64,000 nt of DNA from an uncultured Bacteroidales bacterium (GCA_947169105.1 CAMVOL010000002.1:62001-126000), one strand, 5' to 3'; counted from the first letter of the stretch, positions 9,660 to 17,971 are shown. Notes: generated by a model from the letters alone, not told the origin. Numbers and translations are program-made.

Positions 9660-10130
9660 TCAATAGTCAATCTTGTAGGTGCAGTGCTTCCACCGCTGGA
9701 GGACTCCCACGGCCTCATTCCGCATCTTCTGGTAGGCGGAAACCCTTCTTTCCGACCAGTTGAGGTCTAATTCATTATAAATGAAGGAGTCGTCGAAGCC
9801 GGCAGCGGAAGCGTCCGAGCGGTCGGCGGCAAAATAGACGGTTTCGAGGTGGGCCCAGTAGATGGCGCCGAGGCACATCGGACAGGGTTCGCAGCTGGTA
9901 TAGATGTCGCAACCGTCAAGTTGGAACGTGCGGAGGTTGCGGCAGGCCTCGCGGATGGCCGTCACCTCGGCGTGGGCGGTGCAGTCGTTGTCAAGCGTAA
10001 CACGGTTGCTGCCGCGGCCTATCACCTCCCCGTCCTTCACCACCACCGCGCCGAACGGCCCGCCCGTTCCCGTAGCCAAGCACTTCTTCGACAGCTCGAT
10101 GGCTTCCTGCATGAACTTTTCTTCGTACAT
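9660..10130 (-). CDS. Nucleoside/guanine deaminase (CDA fold)
   Basis: 156 residues, full length. Zinc-dependent deaminase motifs: HAEV (zinc His and catalytic Glu) followed by TSCEPCPMCLGAIYWA (the PCxxC zinc cysteines). The C-terminal segment with DASAAGFDDSFIYNEL resembles guanine deaminases (GuaD type) more than tRNA adenosine deaminase TadA, whose C-terminus differs. The likely reaction is hydrolytic deamination of guanine to xanthine in purine salvage. It is 34 nt downstream of the glycosyltransferase gene on the same strand. Confidence 0.85.
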   Translation of the reverse strand: MYEEKFMQEAIELSKKCLATGTGGPFGAVVVKDGEVIGRGSNRVTLDNDCTAHAEVTAIREACRNLRTFQLDGCDIYTSCEPCPMCLGAIYWAHLETVYFAADRSDASAAGFDDSFIYNELDLNWSERRVSAYQKMRNEAVGVLQRWKHCTYKIDY

Positions 10131-10164
10131 AGTTTTACTATAGTAATGCGATTATTTGTATCTA

Positions 10165-10905
10165 TTATTTGAAAATCAAAAAGTTGCCCAAATGCCACTT
10201 CTGCAACCGATAGCACAGGGAGGTGAAAATCACCCCTAAGCCGTATTGGGTGCTGCGGCGGAAGTTGATGGAAGAGGCCTCTGGAAAATACTTTGTGGGG
10301 CAGGTGATTTCGGCCACCTCAAAGCCGGCATAGAAAATCTGCGCCAGCATTTGGTTGTCGAAAACAAAGTCATCCGAATTGGCGTGATAGTTGATTATCT
10401 CCAAAACCTCCCGAGAAAAGGCTCGATACCCCGTATGGTACTCTGCCAATTTTTGGTTCATTACCCAATTTTGGAAAGCAGTCAAACATCTGTTAAAGAA
10501 GTATTTGTATTTTGGCATTCCCCCTTTTAATGCGCCTTTTCCGAGGATTCGGGAGCCAAGTACCACGGGATAAACGCCGTTGGCAATCAGGTAGCACATG
10601 GATTCAATGAGGCGTGGGTCGTACTGGTAGTCGGGGTGCAGCATCACCACAATGTCGGCACCCAACGACAGCGCTTTGTCGTAGCAACTTTTCTGGTTTC
10701 CGCCATAACCGCGGTTCCGTTCGTGCTGGATAATATGCTGTATGCCAAGATTTTTCGCCACTTCTATTGTAGCATCGGGGGAGTAGTCATCCACCAAGAC
10801 CACCTCATCCACAATGTCGAAAGGAATCTCTTGGTAGGTTGCCTCCAGCGTTTCCGCCGCCTTGTAGGCGGGCAAAACCACACAGATTTTCTTTCCTTTC
10901 AACAT
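10165..10905 (-). CDS. Family 2 glycosyltransferase (polyprenyl-phosphate hexosyltransferase type)
   Basis: 246 residues. GT-A fold: KICVVLPAYKAAETLEATYQ at the N-terminus, VDEVVLVDDYSPDAT with the first acidic motif, HERNRGYGGNQKSCYDKAL, and DIVVMLHPDYQYDPRLI, where the D-x-D-equivalent sits. The C-terminal half is short with no tandem transmembrane segments, as in DPM1-like enzymes that load a sugar on a polyprenyl phosphate. It is coupled (11 nt) to the L,D-transpeptidase gene, consistent with an envelope role. Donor and acceptor are not determinable. Confidence 0.85.
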   Translation of the reverse strand: MLKGKKICVVLPAYKAAETLEATYQEIPFDIVDEVVLVDDYSPDATIEVAKNLGIQHIIQHERNRGYGGNQKSCYDKALSLGADIVVMLHPDYQYDPRLIESMCYLIANGVYPVVLGSRILGKGALKGGMPKYKYFFNRCLTAFQNWVMNQKLAEYHTGYRAFSREVLEIINYHANSDDFVFDNQMLAQIFYAGFEVAEITCPTKYFPEASSINFRRSTQYGLGVIFTSLCYRLQKWHLGNFLIFK

Positions 10906-10916
10906 AACTTCTTGAT

Positions 10917-12740
10917 TTATCTTACATTAAAAAGAATATTATTCTCTTTCCGGTAGCAGTCGGGGCGGTATTGCACGTGACCGTTTTCGCCCAAGAAACA
11001 GGTGTAATATTCGATGTAAACGGGCATTTTTTGCTTTAAGGCCAGCGTGGTCGGACGCAGCGGACGGTAGAAAACGGTGTCTTCGGGCTTCAACTTGCTG
11101 AAATATTCCTCCTCCTTTTCTTGCATCTTTTCGAGGTATTCTTCTCCTTCCTCCGTGGTGGGCTCGAAGCCGAGTGTGATCATCACCTGCTCAAGGCGCG
11201 TGGTGTCGTACCCGTTGATGGTAAGTAGTTGTGTAGCAAGTTCTATCGGTTTTTCTACACGTACGCAACCGTGACTTAATGTACGTACCCGCCGCTTGAA
11301 GGCGCTTTTGTTGTTCGTGTCGTGCAGATAGACCGACTCGGTGTTCGGGAAATTGAACTTCACAAGGCCAAGTGCATTGAAACTTCCCGATTCCTGAAAC
11401 ACCTGATAGGGGATATTGTTCCGACGAACCTTCTTCCAATTAATGCTTTCGGGTGCCACCTCCTTCTTCGTCCGCAAGTCAATGATGTGCAGTTTTTCCT
11501 TCTTTACGATGGCTGTGTTGCTCTTTACGAACTTGTAGTAGTATTCGTCTTTGACGATGCCGGCGGGAATGCTCCATATCGGGTTGAGGACGATATAGTT
11601 GATCTCACTGCGCAGCATCGGCGACTCGGTCTTCTGGCTCTGCAGCACGCCCCGTACCCTCGTCGTGTCCTTCGGCGGCAGCGACTTCCCGCAGCAGACG
11701 CGCATCCGCACGATGGAGTCACCGTGGTGAACCTGCAAGGTGAAGTCCGCTGTATTGACGGCAATGAAGGATTCTCCTTTGTTCTGCGTGGCCCGCCAGC
11801 GGTACCGTTCGAGGTTCGCCGACAACTTATTGATATAGTAGCTTGGTTGCCGGTTCAGCTCCTTGATGGTCTCCTCGTCCAGATGCTTGCTGCGGGGAAT
11901 GGCGTGGTTCTCACGGAACAGGTTGATCGCCGGCATCAGTTCCTTCCCCAGCGTGTCGGAAGCGACGTAGCTTTCCGGAAGTTCGCCTGTCATCCGCAGG
12001 CGCTCACCGATAAGATGGACGTTGCGCGCCACCCGCCCCGAGTCAGCTTCAATGACGGGGATGGTCGGGAAAACGGTGTCCTTCAATGCCAGATATTTGC
12101 AGAGTTCCCGCTGCAACGCCACATAGTCGGAATCGCAAGGTATTAATTCTCTGAGAAATGCGTTGGCATCACCGCAGGATTCAAGTGCTTTTATGGCAAA
12201 ATCGTCAGGGATGGAATCGGGTTTGAAGAGCCACTTGCCTCCGTTGACCACCACGGGGTCGGTGGCACCGAAGGCCATTGATTTGGCGTAGGTCAGATAC
12301 GAGTGGGTGAGCAGCAGTTCCAACCGACTTAGGGAGTCGTAGAGTGCCTCTGCGCCTTTAATCTCCAACGATTTGATATTCTGTATTTTGTCTGAAAGAA
12401 TCTCGTAAGAGAAGAAAGAGGGTTGGATGCCCTGTTCAGCCGATTTGGAAAAGATGTCCATCACGGAGTCTATCAGCCCTTCCTGCCAGCCATTGGCCGT
12501 CCAAATAGGCGTTTTTGATTCTTTATAAAACTGTGAAACAGCATTATAGAAAATCACGTCGCTGCTGTTCAACGCCGTGATTTTGTCCTGTAGGTAGTTG
12601 TAATAATCTTTTTGGTCGAAATCCTTGTAGGAGGCGAACCAATGAGGCGGTTTTTCGAAGTTGCGTGCCTTATTTTTTCCGCAACTGACAAAGATGGAGC
12701 AGCCGAAAATAAGGATGATTGCAAACCATAATTTCCTCAT
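10917..12740 (-). CDS. L,D-transpeptidase lipoprotein (YcbB-like)
   Basis: 607 residues from the ATG at 12740; a TTG two codons upstream is less likely. The N-terminus MRKLWFAIILIFGCSIFVSC is a lipoprotein signal with lipobox FVSC. The N-terminal half matches the helical scaffold domain of large L,D-transpeptidases. The YkuD catalytic domain lies at about 350-510: SFIAVNTADFTLQVHHGD, NPIWSIPAGIVKDEYY, and the active site LSHGCVRVEKP with nucleophile Cys492. It would make 3-3 crosslinks or attach proteins to peptidoglycan in the periplasm. It precedes the GT2 gene by 11 nt. Confidence 0.92.
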   Translation of the reverse strand: MRKLWFAIILIFGCSIFVSCGKNKARNFEKPPHWFASYKDFDQKDYYNYLQDKITALNSSDVIFYNAVSQFYKESKTPIWTANGWQEGLIDSVMDIFSKSAEQGIQPSFFSYEILSDKIQNIKSLEIKGAEALYDSLSRLELLLTHSYLTYAKSMAFGATDPVVVNGGKWLFKPDSIPDDFAIKALESCGDANAFLRELIPCDSDYVALQRELCKYLALKDTVFPTIPVIEADSGRVARNVHLIGERLRMTGELPESYVASDTLGKELMPAINLFRENHAIPRSKHLDEETIKELNRQPSYYINKLSANLERYRWRATQNKGESFIAVNTADFTLQVHHGDSIVRMRVCCGKSLPPKDTTRVRGVLQSQKTESPMLRSEINYIVLNPIWSIPAGIVKDEYYYKFVKSNTAIVKKEKLHIIDLRTKKEVAPESINWKKVRRNNIPYQVFQESGSFNALGLVKFNFPNTESVYLHDTNNKSAFKRRVRTLSHGCVRVEKPIELATQLLTINGYDTTRLEQVMITLGFEPTTEEGEEYLEKMQEKEEEYFSKLKPEDTVFYRPLRPTTLALKQKMPVYIEYYTCFLGENGHVQYRPDCYRKENNILFNVR

Positions 12741-12816
12741 TGGCAATATTTTGAATTTATCGGACGCAGGCTTTGCATCCCTACTTTATAAACCTTCCTA
12801 CTTTATGAACCTGCAA

Positions 12817-14130
12817 CTACTTATGATTTTCGTAGAAACATTTGGCGCGTTCCTCAAGGGCGGGGAACTGGTTGCGGTTGACGAGGGAGACGCAGGCGCG
12901 GAGACCCTCGGTGCGGGTGCTGTTGCAGGAAGCCAACGAAATAGCGCTGATACCGTAGTTCAACAGTTCATGCAGGAGCTGTTCGCCGCTGAGTCCGGGG
13001 TAGGAGAGGGTGAAGTAGAAACCGTCGGCAAGTTCTTCTGCACCGTCGTGGTCATAGACGATCTTGAATCCATTGTCGGTGAAGATTTTCTTCATGATAT
13101 GGGCCTTTTCGGCATACTCGCGCACGTCGTCCAAGTAGTTGTAAGTGCCATCGTTGCAAGCTTTGAAGATGGCGGCGAGGGCGAATTGTGCCGAGTGGGA
13201 CGTTCCGGAGCTGACGGCATAGACGGCGCCGTTGATCATCGCGCGGCGCAGGCACGGATTGCCGAAGTAAGGGATGAGGTCCGGAAACTCGCGGGCACCG
13301 AACTTGTCGGAGATGGCCAGCACGGCAATACGCTCACCGGCGTAGCTGAACGCCTTGGAGCCGGAAATCATCAATGCGTAATTGTCGGTGTATTTACCTA
13401 CCGTGGGCTGGAATGGCGGCACGCCGGGTTTGGAGATGTCGCGACGGAAGTCCATGCCGAAGTAGGCGAGGTCTTCAATCACGCAAACGTCGTATTTTGT
13501 GGCCAGTTCGCCAATGGTGCGCAGCTCCTCGTCGGTGAAGCAAATCCATGACGGGTTGTTCGGGTTCGAATAAATGATGGAGTGAATGTTGCCCTTAGAG
13601 AGGTAGCTCTCGAGTTTGGCACGCAGTTTGTCACCGCGGAAATCGTAAACGTCGAAGGTTTCGTACTTGAGTCCGAGGATTTTATGCTGGTTTTTCTGGA
13701 CGGGGAAGCCCGGATCGATGAAGAGGGTGGTGTCCTTCTGTTTCTCGCGGCGGGCGAGGGTCATGAAGCTGATCAAGCCGGCCATCATGGAACCGACGGT
13801 CGGGAAGCAGGACTCGGGCGAGATGTCGAGGTCAATGAAATTCTTGATGAAGCGGGAGGACTCCTTTTTCAGTTCCGGAGTGCCGTCGAGGTCGGGATAG
13901 ATGGTGGCGATGCCGTCCTGAAGGGCTTTGATTTGCGCTTCCACGCCCACTTTGCAGGCGGGAATGCCGGGGATGCCCATCTCCATACGGACGAACTTGA
14001 TGCCCGATGCGTTTTCGATGTCGTTGATGAGTCTCTTGATTTCTCTGATGGAGGCCTTGCCTACCTCCTTGATGCCGTTGTCGGCTAAAACTTTGTTGAC
14101 AAGTTCCGGATCAATGGGAGTCTTTTTCAC
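12817..14130 (-). CDS. PLP-dependent aminotransferase class I/II
   Basis: 437 residues with a GTG start (VKKTPIDPEL). Fold-type I signature: IIYSNPNNPSWICF for the cofactor region, CVIEDLAYFGMDF for the Asp, and Lys259 in MISGSKAFSYAGERIAVLAI as the Schiff-base lysine. It is longer than the aminotransferase at 1544 and not a close paralogue; it belongs to a Bacteroidetes-typical subgroup of unknown substrate. It has its own -7 box at 14197-14205 and is followed after about 75 nt by the L,D-transpeptidase gene. Confidence 0.9.
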   Translation of the reverse strand: MKKTPIDPELVNKVLADNGIKEVGKASIREIKRLINDIENASGIKFVRMEMGIPGIPACKVGVEAQIKALQDGIATIYPDLDGTPELKKESSRFIKNFIDLDISPESCFPTVGSMMAGLISFMTLARREKQKDTTLFIDPGFPVQKNQHKILGLKYETFDVYDFRGDKLRAKLESYLSKGNIHSIIYSNPNNPSWICFTDEELRTIGELATKYDVCVIEDLAYFGMDFRRDISKPGVPPFQPTVGKYTDNYALMISGSKAFSYAGERIAVLAISDKFGAREFPDLIPYFGNPCLRRAMINGAVYAVSSGTSHSAQFALAAIFKACNDGTYNYLDDVREYAEKAHIMKKIFTDNGFKIVYDHDGAEELADGFYFTLSYPGLSGEQLLHELLNYGISAISLASCNSTRTEGLRACVSLVNRNQFPALEERAKCFYENHK

Positions 14131-14196
14131 AATATATGGTTTTTAGTTATTATAATTCGTTGAAAATGTAAATGTTGCGATTTGCGCCAAACGGGG

Positions 14197-14205
14197 ACAA
14201 AGGTA
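14197..14205 (-). promoter_or_regulatory. -7 promoter box of aminotransferase
   Basis: The minus strand reads TACCTTTGT, matching TAnnTTTG. It lies about 67 nt before the GTG start at 14130, in a short intergenic gap. Confidence 0.6.
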
Positions 14206-14222
14206 GTGTTTTTTTCGATATG

Positions 14223-14927
14223 TTACATCTCACTCATTGCAGCGACGGCCACACAGCCGTACAAAGCGGCGGTTTCCGTTCTTAAACGGCGTTTTCCCAA
14301 TTTTATTTCCTTGAAATTTAAAGATTTGCAAACGGAAATTTCCTTCTCGCTGAAGTCACCCTCCGGACCGATCAGCAGGAGGATTTCGCCCTCGCGGACG
14401 GGCTCGTTGACAAATTGCGCCGTGTTTTCGTCATCGCACCACGCAATATATTTTGTGGCGGGACTATCTTTTTGTTTTTCAATAAATTCTGGAAAAGAAA
14501 GCAGTTCCATTTCGGGGATGAGGGTGGTTTGCGACTGTTTGAGGGCGGCGACGGCGATGCGGTGCAGCCGTTCCATGTCAATTTTGGGGCGTTCGGAATG
14601 TTCGCAGATGATGAAGGAGATGCGCTCAATGCCGATTTCCACCGACTTCTCGACGAACCATTCGATGCGGTCGCTGTTTTTGGTCGGGGCGACGGCGATG
14701 TGCAGTTTCAGCCGGCGCGGTTCCGTCTCCTTTACCTCCAAGATATTCACCAGACAGTCGGACGGCGACGCAATGGCGATTTCCCCTTTTGCCATCCTAC
14801 CCGTGCCGTCGGTGATTTCCACGATGTCGCCCTCGCGGTGGCGCAGGGCTTTCACGCAATGGCGCGACTCCTCCGCGCTGAGTTTGATGACGGAATCGGA
14901 AAGGTCGGGATGATAGAAGACAACCAT
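14223..14927 (-). CDS. rsmE: 16S rRNA (uracil-1498-N3) methyltransferase
   Basis: 234 residues from the ATG at 14927 (MVVFYHPDLSDSV); an ORF extension upstream overlaps the promoter and was rejected. SPOUT-class enzyme: an N-terminal PUA-like domain (LSAEESRHCVKALRHREGD), then IAVAPTKNSDRIEWFVEKSVEIGIERI and the knot motifs LIGPEGDFSEKEI and LGKRRLRTETAALYG, which are diagnostic for RsmE. It methylates U1498 of 16S rRNA in the assembled 30S subunit. Monocistronic by appearance, with a -7 box at 14958-14966. Confidence 0.95.
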   Translation of the reverse strand: MVVFYHPDLSDSVIKLSAEESRHCVKALRHREGDIVEITDGTGRMAKGEIAIASPSDCLVNILEVKETEPRRLKLHIAVAPTKNSDRIEWFVEKSVEIGIERISFIICEHSERPKIDMERLHRIAVAALKQSQTTLIPEMELLSFPEFIEKQKDSPATKYIAWCDDENTAQFVNEPVREGEILLLIGPEGDFSEKEISVCKSLNFKEIKLGKRRLRTETAALYGCVAVAAMSEM

Positions 14928-14957
14928 AGTGATGGAATTTGAAAATGCGATTGGGCG

Positions 14958-14966
14958 GCAAAGGTA
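14958..14966 (-). promoter_or_regulatory. -7 promoter box of rsmE
   Basis: The minus strand reads TACCTTTGC, an exact TAnnTTTGC match, about 31 nt before the rsmE ATG. Confidence 0.7.
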
Positions 14967-15046
14967 GTAAAAACTTTCGAGATGCGATGAATCGCGTCTC
15001 CACAGATACAATTTTGTAAAAATTTACGCTATTTAAAAAAAATGCA

Positions 15047-15055
15047 TATTTTTGC
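15047..15055 (+). promoter_or_regulatory. -7 promoter box of the DUF4143 ATPase gene
   Basis: TATTTTTGC matches TAnnTTTGC and sits about 19 nt upstream of the ATG at 15074. Confidence 0.65.
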
Positions 15056-15073
15056 GAAAATTTTATACAGAAT

Positions 15074-16330
15074 ATGGAAATCGCCAGAGACTTTTATTTG
15101 GAACGACTTAAACACAAGCAGCACAATGGTTTGGTGAAAATTGTGACGGGGGTGCGGCGATGCGGTAAAACGTATCTTCTCTTTAATATATTCCGAAAAA
15201 GTCTTATGGACTCAGGTGTTAACGAGAAGAATATTATCGCATTGCGTTTGGATGACATCGCGAATGTTGAATTTCGCAATCCGCTGGCACTATACCAGTA
15301 TATCAAATCACAAATTGTTGATGGCGAGCAATACTATGTTTTGCTTGATGAAATTCAGTTGGTTTCTGGCTTCGAGGATGTCTTGAACGGCCTGCTTCAT
15401 CTTGGCAATGTGGATGTTTACGTTACGGGCAGTAATTCACGTTTTCTGTCGTCGGATATCATTACCGAATTCAGGGGACGGGGTGATGAAATCCGGCTTT
15501 ACCCCCTTTCATTCGCTGAGTTCTCTTCGGTGTATAAGGGAACTCTGGATGAGGCTTGGAACGAGTATCGGATATATGGCGGTATGCCCATGCTGGTAAA
15601 TATTGCTGACAGGGAGGAGAAGAAAACTTATTTGGAAAACCTTTTCAGCCAGGTGTATATGTCCGACATCATCAACCGATACAACTTAAGGGGCAATATG
15701 GAAATTGGGGAACTGACAGAGGTGGTGGCATCCACAGTGGGTTCTCTCACCAATCCGTTGCGCATAGCCAACGCTTTCAACAGCATGAAGCAGAGAAAGG
15801 TGACGAATCCTAATACCATCGGCGCTTACTTGCAATATATGGAAGAGGCGTTTCTCATCCGCAAGGCGATGCGTTATGACATTAGGGGCAAGCAGTACAT
15901 CAACACGCCGTACAAGTACTATTTCACCGATATTGGGTTGCGTAATGCACGATTGAACTTTCGCCAGCTGGAGTCGGGGCACTTGATGGAAAATATCATC
16001 TATAACGAGCTCTGCCGTAGGGGATTGTCGGTGGATGTCGGCGATGTGGAGGTTGTTGTGAAAAATGAGAATGGCGATTGTGTGCGGAAGCACCTTGAGG
16101 TGGATTTTGTGGTGAACCAGGGGAACCGCAGATATTACATCCAGTCGGCGGCGGTGCTGGACACCCGCGAAAAGATGGCGCAGGAGACCGCTTCGCTCAA
16201 GCACATCAGCGATTCTTTCAAGAAAATCATCATACAGCAGGACAACACCGAACCGTGGTACAACGAGGACGGCATCCTTGTGCTATCGTTGATGGATTTT
16301 CTGCTGAAGCCGGATGCACTGAATATGTAA
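15074..16330 (+). CDS. ATP-binding protein with AAA_14 and DUF4143 domains
   Basis: 418 residues. The N-terminal ATPase domain has Walker A in VTGVRRCGKTYLL and Walker B in YYVLLDEIQLV, followed by the sensor-like VYVTGSNSRFLSSDI and RGRGDEIRLYPLSFAEF, all typical of this family. The C-terminal third (about 200-400) matches DUF4143, with the nuclease-like strand LEVDFVVNQGNRRYYIQSA. This family is abundant, often horizontally spread and of unclear function. Monocistronic, with its own -7 box. It lies directly before the repeat-rich accessory stretch. Confidence 0.9.
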   Translation: MEIARDFYLERLKHKQHNGLVKIVTGVRRCGKTYLLFNIFRKSLMDSGVNEKNIIALRLDDIANVEFRNPLALYQYIKSQIVDGEQYYVLLDEIQLVSGFEDVLNGLLHLGNVDVYVTGSNSRFLSSDIITEFRGRGDEIRLYPLSFAEFSSVYKGTLDEAWNEYRIYGGMPMLVNIADREEKKTYLENLFSQVYMSDIINRYNLRGNMEIGELTEVVASTVGSLTNPLRIANAFNSMKQRKVTNPNTIGAYLQYMEEAFLIRKAMRYDIRGKQYINTPYKYYFTDIGLRNARLNFRQLESGHLMENIIYNELCRRGLSVDVGDVEVVVKNENGDCVRKHLEVDFVVNQGNRRYYIQSAAVLDTREKMAQETASLKHISDSFKKIIIQQDNTEPWYNEDGILVLSLMDFLLKPDALNM

Positions 16331-16416
16331 ATCGCCGATCTGACGGCAGGCAGACACCCAATAGAATATTTGCTATTGACCGCGAATTACGCGAATGCAC
16401 GCGAATTTTTCCTTGT

Positions 16417-16672
16417 AGTTCGCTGCGTCCCGCAGCGAAAAAGGCGAAGGAATGGTGACGGCACCGTGGCGTGCCTGTAGAGACGCGATTCATCGCGTCT
16501 CCAGGAACCGGCATTATGTAACCGCCTGTAGAGACGTTTCATGAAACGTCTCTACAAATCGGACATCACACCCCTGCCCAGAAAAACGTAGAGACGGGGC
16601 GCGCCCCGTCTCTACATCCGACCACGTCTAACACCATCCCCTCACACAAAAAAAGGGCCGCCACGGTGGGAC
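16417..16672. repeat. Palindrome-rich direct repeat, copy 1
   Basis: This 435-nt gap has no gene. It holds copy 1 of a ~240-bp direct repeat (copy 2 at 17070-17309). Each copy starts with GCGTCCCGCAGCG and carries three hairpins: A at 16477-16502 (GAGACGCGAT-TC-mirror); B at 16528-16555, a perfect 28-bp palindrome with half-site GTAGAGACGTTTCA; and C at 16588-16615, a perfect 28-bp palindrome with half-site GTAGAGACGGGGCG. It ends in a GGGCCGCCACG...GGGACGG hairpin. Confidence 0.9.
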
Positions 16673-16737
16673 GGACGTGGGGAAATTTTCCCGATGAAAA
16701 ATTTCACATATATGTTAAATATAAAGATAAAATGTTG

Positions 16738-16746
16738 TATTTTTGC
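16738..16746 (+). promoter_or_regulatory. -7 promoter box of the XRE gene
   Basis: TATTTTTGC matches TAnnTTTGC and lies about 21 nt before the ATG at 16767. It overlaps an alternative TTG start at 16743, which makes that start unlikely. Confidence 0.65.
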
Positions 16747-16766
16747 AGCGGTTTCAAACGAAAGGC

Positions 16767-17063
16767 ATGTTGGATTCTCCCATTTTACAGGAAGCACACG
16801 ATTCCATCACGCCTCAGGAGCGTGCCGCTTTTGAGTTGAATTACGGCATTTCAGAAAGGATATACCAAATCCTGCAGGAAAAGGGTATGTCCAAACGGGA
16901 TTTGGCAAAACTGACGGGCAAAAAAGAATCGGAAGTGTCGCGATGGTTTTCGTTTGGACACAATTTCACATGCAAGACCATTGCGATGATTCAGGTGTCT
17001 TTGGGCGAACCCATTATTGAGATTGCCGTGGTATCAACAAAATCAGGAACTCCGAAAGAATGA
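16767..17063 (+). CDS. XRE-type helix-turn-helix protein
   Basis: 98 residues from the ATG at 16767 (MLDSPILQEAH). Residues about 35-80 form an HTH_3/Cro-CI domain: ISERIYQILQEKGMSKRDLAKLTGKKESEVSRWFSFGHNFTCKTI. The ~30-residue N-terminal helical arm and short C-terminal strand resemble HigA-like or MqsA-type antitoxins, but no toxin-sized ORF is adjacent. It is bracketed by the two copies of the palindromic repeat, so gene plus repeat may be a unit. Role inferred as a DNA-binding regulator; partner unknown. Confidence 0.82.
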   Translation: MLDSPILQEAHDSITPQERAAFELNYGISERIYQILQEKGMSKRDLAKLTGKKESEVSRWFSFGHNFTCKTIAMIQVSLGEPIIEIAVVSTKSGTPKE

Positions 17064-17069
17064 TTCCGG

Positions 17070-17309
17070 AGTTCGTTGCGTCCCGCAGCGAAAATGGCGT
17101 GCCCGTAGAGACGCGATTCATCGCGTCTCCAGGAACCGGCATTATGTAACCGCCTGTAGAGACGTTTCATGAAACGTCTCTACAACCGAACGTTACGAAC
17201 CATCCCCGGCAAACCGTAGAGACGGGGCGCGCCCCGTCTCTACATCCGACCACGTCTAACCACCATCCCCCCAGACAACAAAAACAGGGCCGCCACGTTG
17301 GGACGGCCC
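17070..17309. repeat. Palindrome-rich direct repeat, copy 2
   Basis: Second copy of the unit at 16417-16672, in the same order and orientation: hairpin A at 17105-17130, palindrome B at 17156-17183, palindrome C at 17216-17243, then the GGGCCG...CGGCCC hairpin. The A-to-B spacer (CCAGGAACCGGCATTATG and on) is identical in both copies; the B-to-C spacer has diverged. Confidence 0.9.
17274..17309 (-). terminator. Intrinsic terminator for the minus-strand island
   Basis: The minus strand reads GGGCCG, an 11-nt loop, CGGCCC, then TGTTTTTGTTG. The stem with a T-rich tail lies 31 nt after the 37-aa ORF and so closes the minus-strand gene set above it. Confidence 0.6.
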
Positions 17310-17340
17310 TTAGAGGATATGGATATTTACGGCAAAACAA

Positions 17341-17454
17341 TTATCGGGTGACAGCCCCCGCCAGCAGCGGAATGCAGACGGCAATTGCAAAAACGAGAAT
17401 GTCAAAGGCGAAACGGAAAAGAACAAATGTCTTTCGCATAAGGTAGGATAACAT
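17341..17454 (-). CDS. Small hydrophobic protein (37 aa)
   Basis: An ORF of 38 codons including stop: ATG at 17454, TAA at 17341. The product begins MLSYLMRKTFVLFRF and continues with a hydrophobic stretch AFDILVFAIAVCIPLLAGAV, long enough for one membrane span. It lies 43 nt downstream of the AAA-like gene on the same strand and just before a terminator-like hairpin, so it could be the last gene of that transcript. No strong ribosome-binding site is seen. It may be a chance ORF; homologues in other genomes are needed to decide. Confidence 0.35.
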   Translation of the reverse strand: MLSYLMRKTFVLFRFAFDILVFAIAVCIPLLAGAVTR

Positions 17455-17497
17455 GCCTTTTTCGTGCCCTGGAAGAGATTCCCGAGGAGTAGCGTGA

Positions 17498-17971
17498 CTA
17501 ATCAACCCAATCAATCCGCGTTAGCAACGGGAGAATCGTGGATTGAATCTCTTTGCTGGAATCGCGGCAGACTACCCCGACAAAGAAATTGTCCGCGCGA
17601 TGTCCCTGAATGTCGTGTGCTTCAATGATGGATTTCAAGGCATTGATAGCCCGTGGATCTGCCTCTTCTATATAGAAAACCACTAAGAACTTTTTATCTG
17701 GGTGCTCGAAAATAGGATCCGCCCAAGGAACATGATAGTTGAAGCAGGGTATTCCTGATACATTTCCAATTACGGGAGTGCCTCGCAAATCAGGATTGAT
17801 ACTATGTAATTGTACAGTGATCACTTGGTATCCCATAGACTCGGCCAAAGCCTTGAGTTCATCCTTAGGATCTCCCATTATCAGGAAGTTATCACAGGTA
17901 TCTAAACATAATTCTAAGTACCGGAATTTTTTGTTCGATTTTTCTAAGTTCTTTTTTGAAAAGAGTGCCAT
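17498..17971 (-). CDS. AAA+ MoxR-like domain protein lacking the P-loop (putative)
   Basis: 157 residues. The order of segments follows a MoxR/AAA_5 ATPase domain: NFLIMGDPKDELKALAESMG where GPPGxGKS would be, then VQLHSINPDLRGTPVIG, resembling the family's 'R.s...p.DLRG.P' signature, then FLVVFYIEEADPRAINALKSII in place of Walker B 'flDEi..a.p..q..Ll'. The Gly-Lys-Ser/Thr of Walker A is absent (GDPKDE instead) and the Walker B acids are altered (YIEEA), so ATP binding is doubtful. No lid domain follows. The gene lies 144 nt from the GIY-YIG gene in an AT-richer region. Fold assignment is inference. Confidence 0.45.
   Translation of the reverse strand: MALFSKKNLEKSNKKFRYLELCLDTCDNFLIMGDPKDELKALAESMGYQVITVQLHSINPDLRGTPVIGNVSGIPCFNYHVPWADPIFEHPDKKFLVVFYIEEADPRAINALKSIIEAHDIQGHRADNFFVGVVCRDSSKEIQSTILPLLTRIDWVD

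Noticed and set aside
16767-17063. Complete toxin-antitoxin pair
   Set aside because: The XRE protein looks antitoxin-like, but no toxin-sized ORF lies within 400 nt on the same strand. The neighbours are repeats.
16417-17309. Insertion sequence with terminal repeats
   Set aside because: No transposase or target-site duplication is visible. The repeats are direct copies and the enclosed gene is a regulator.
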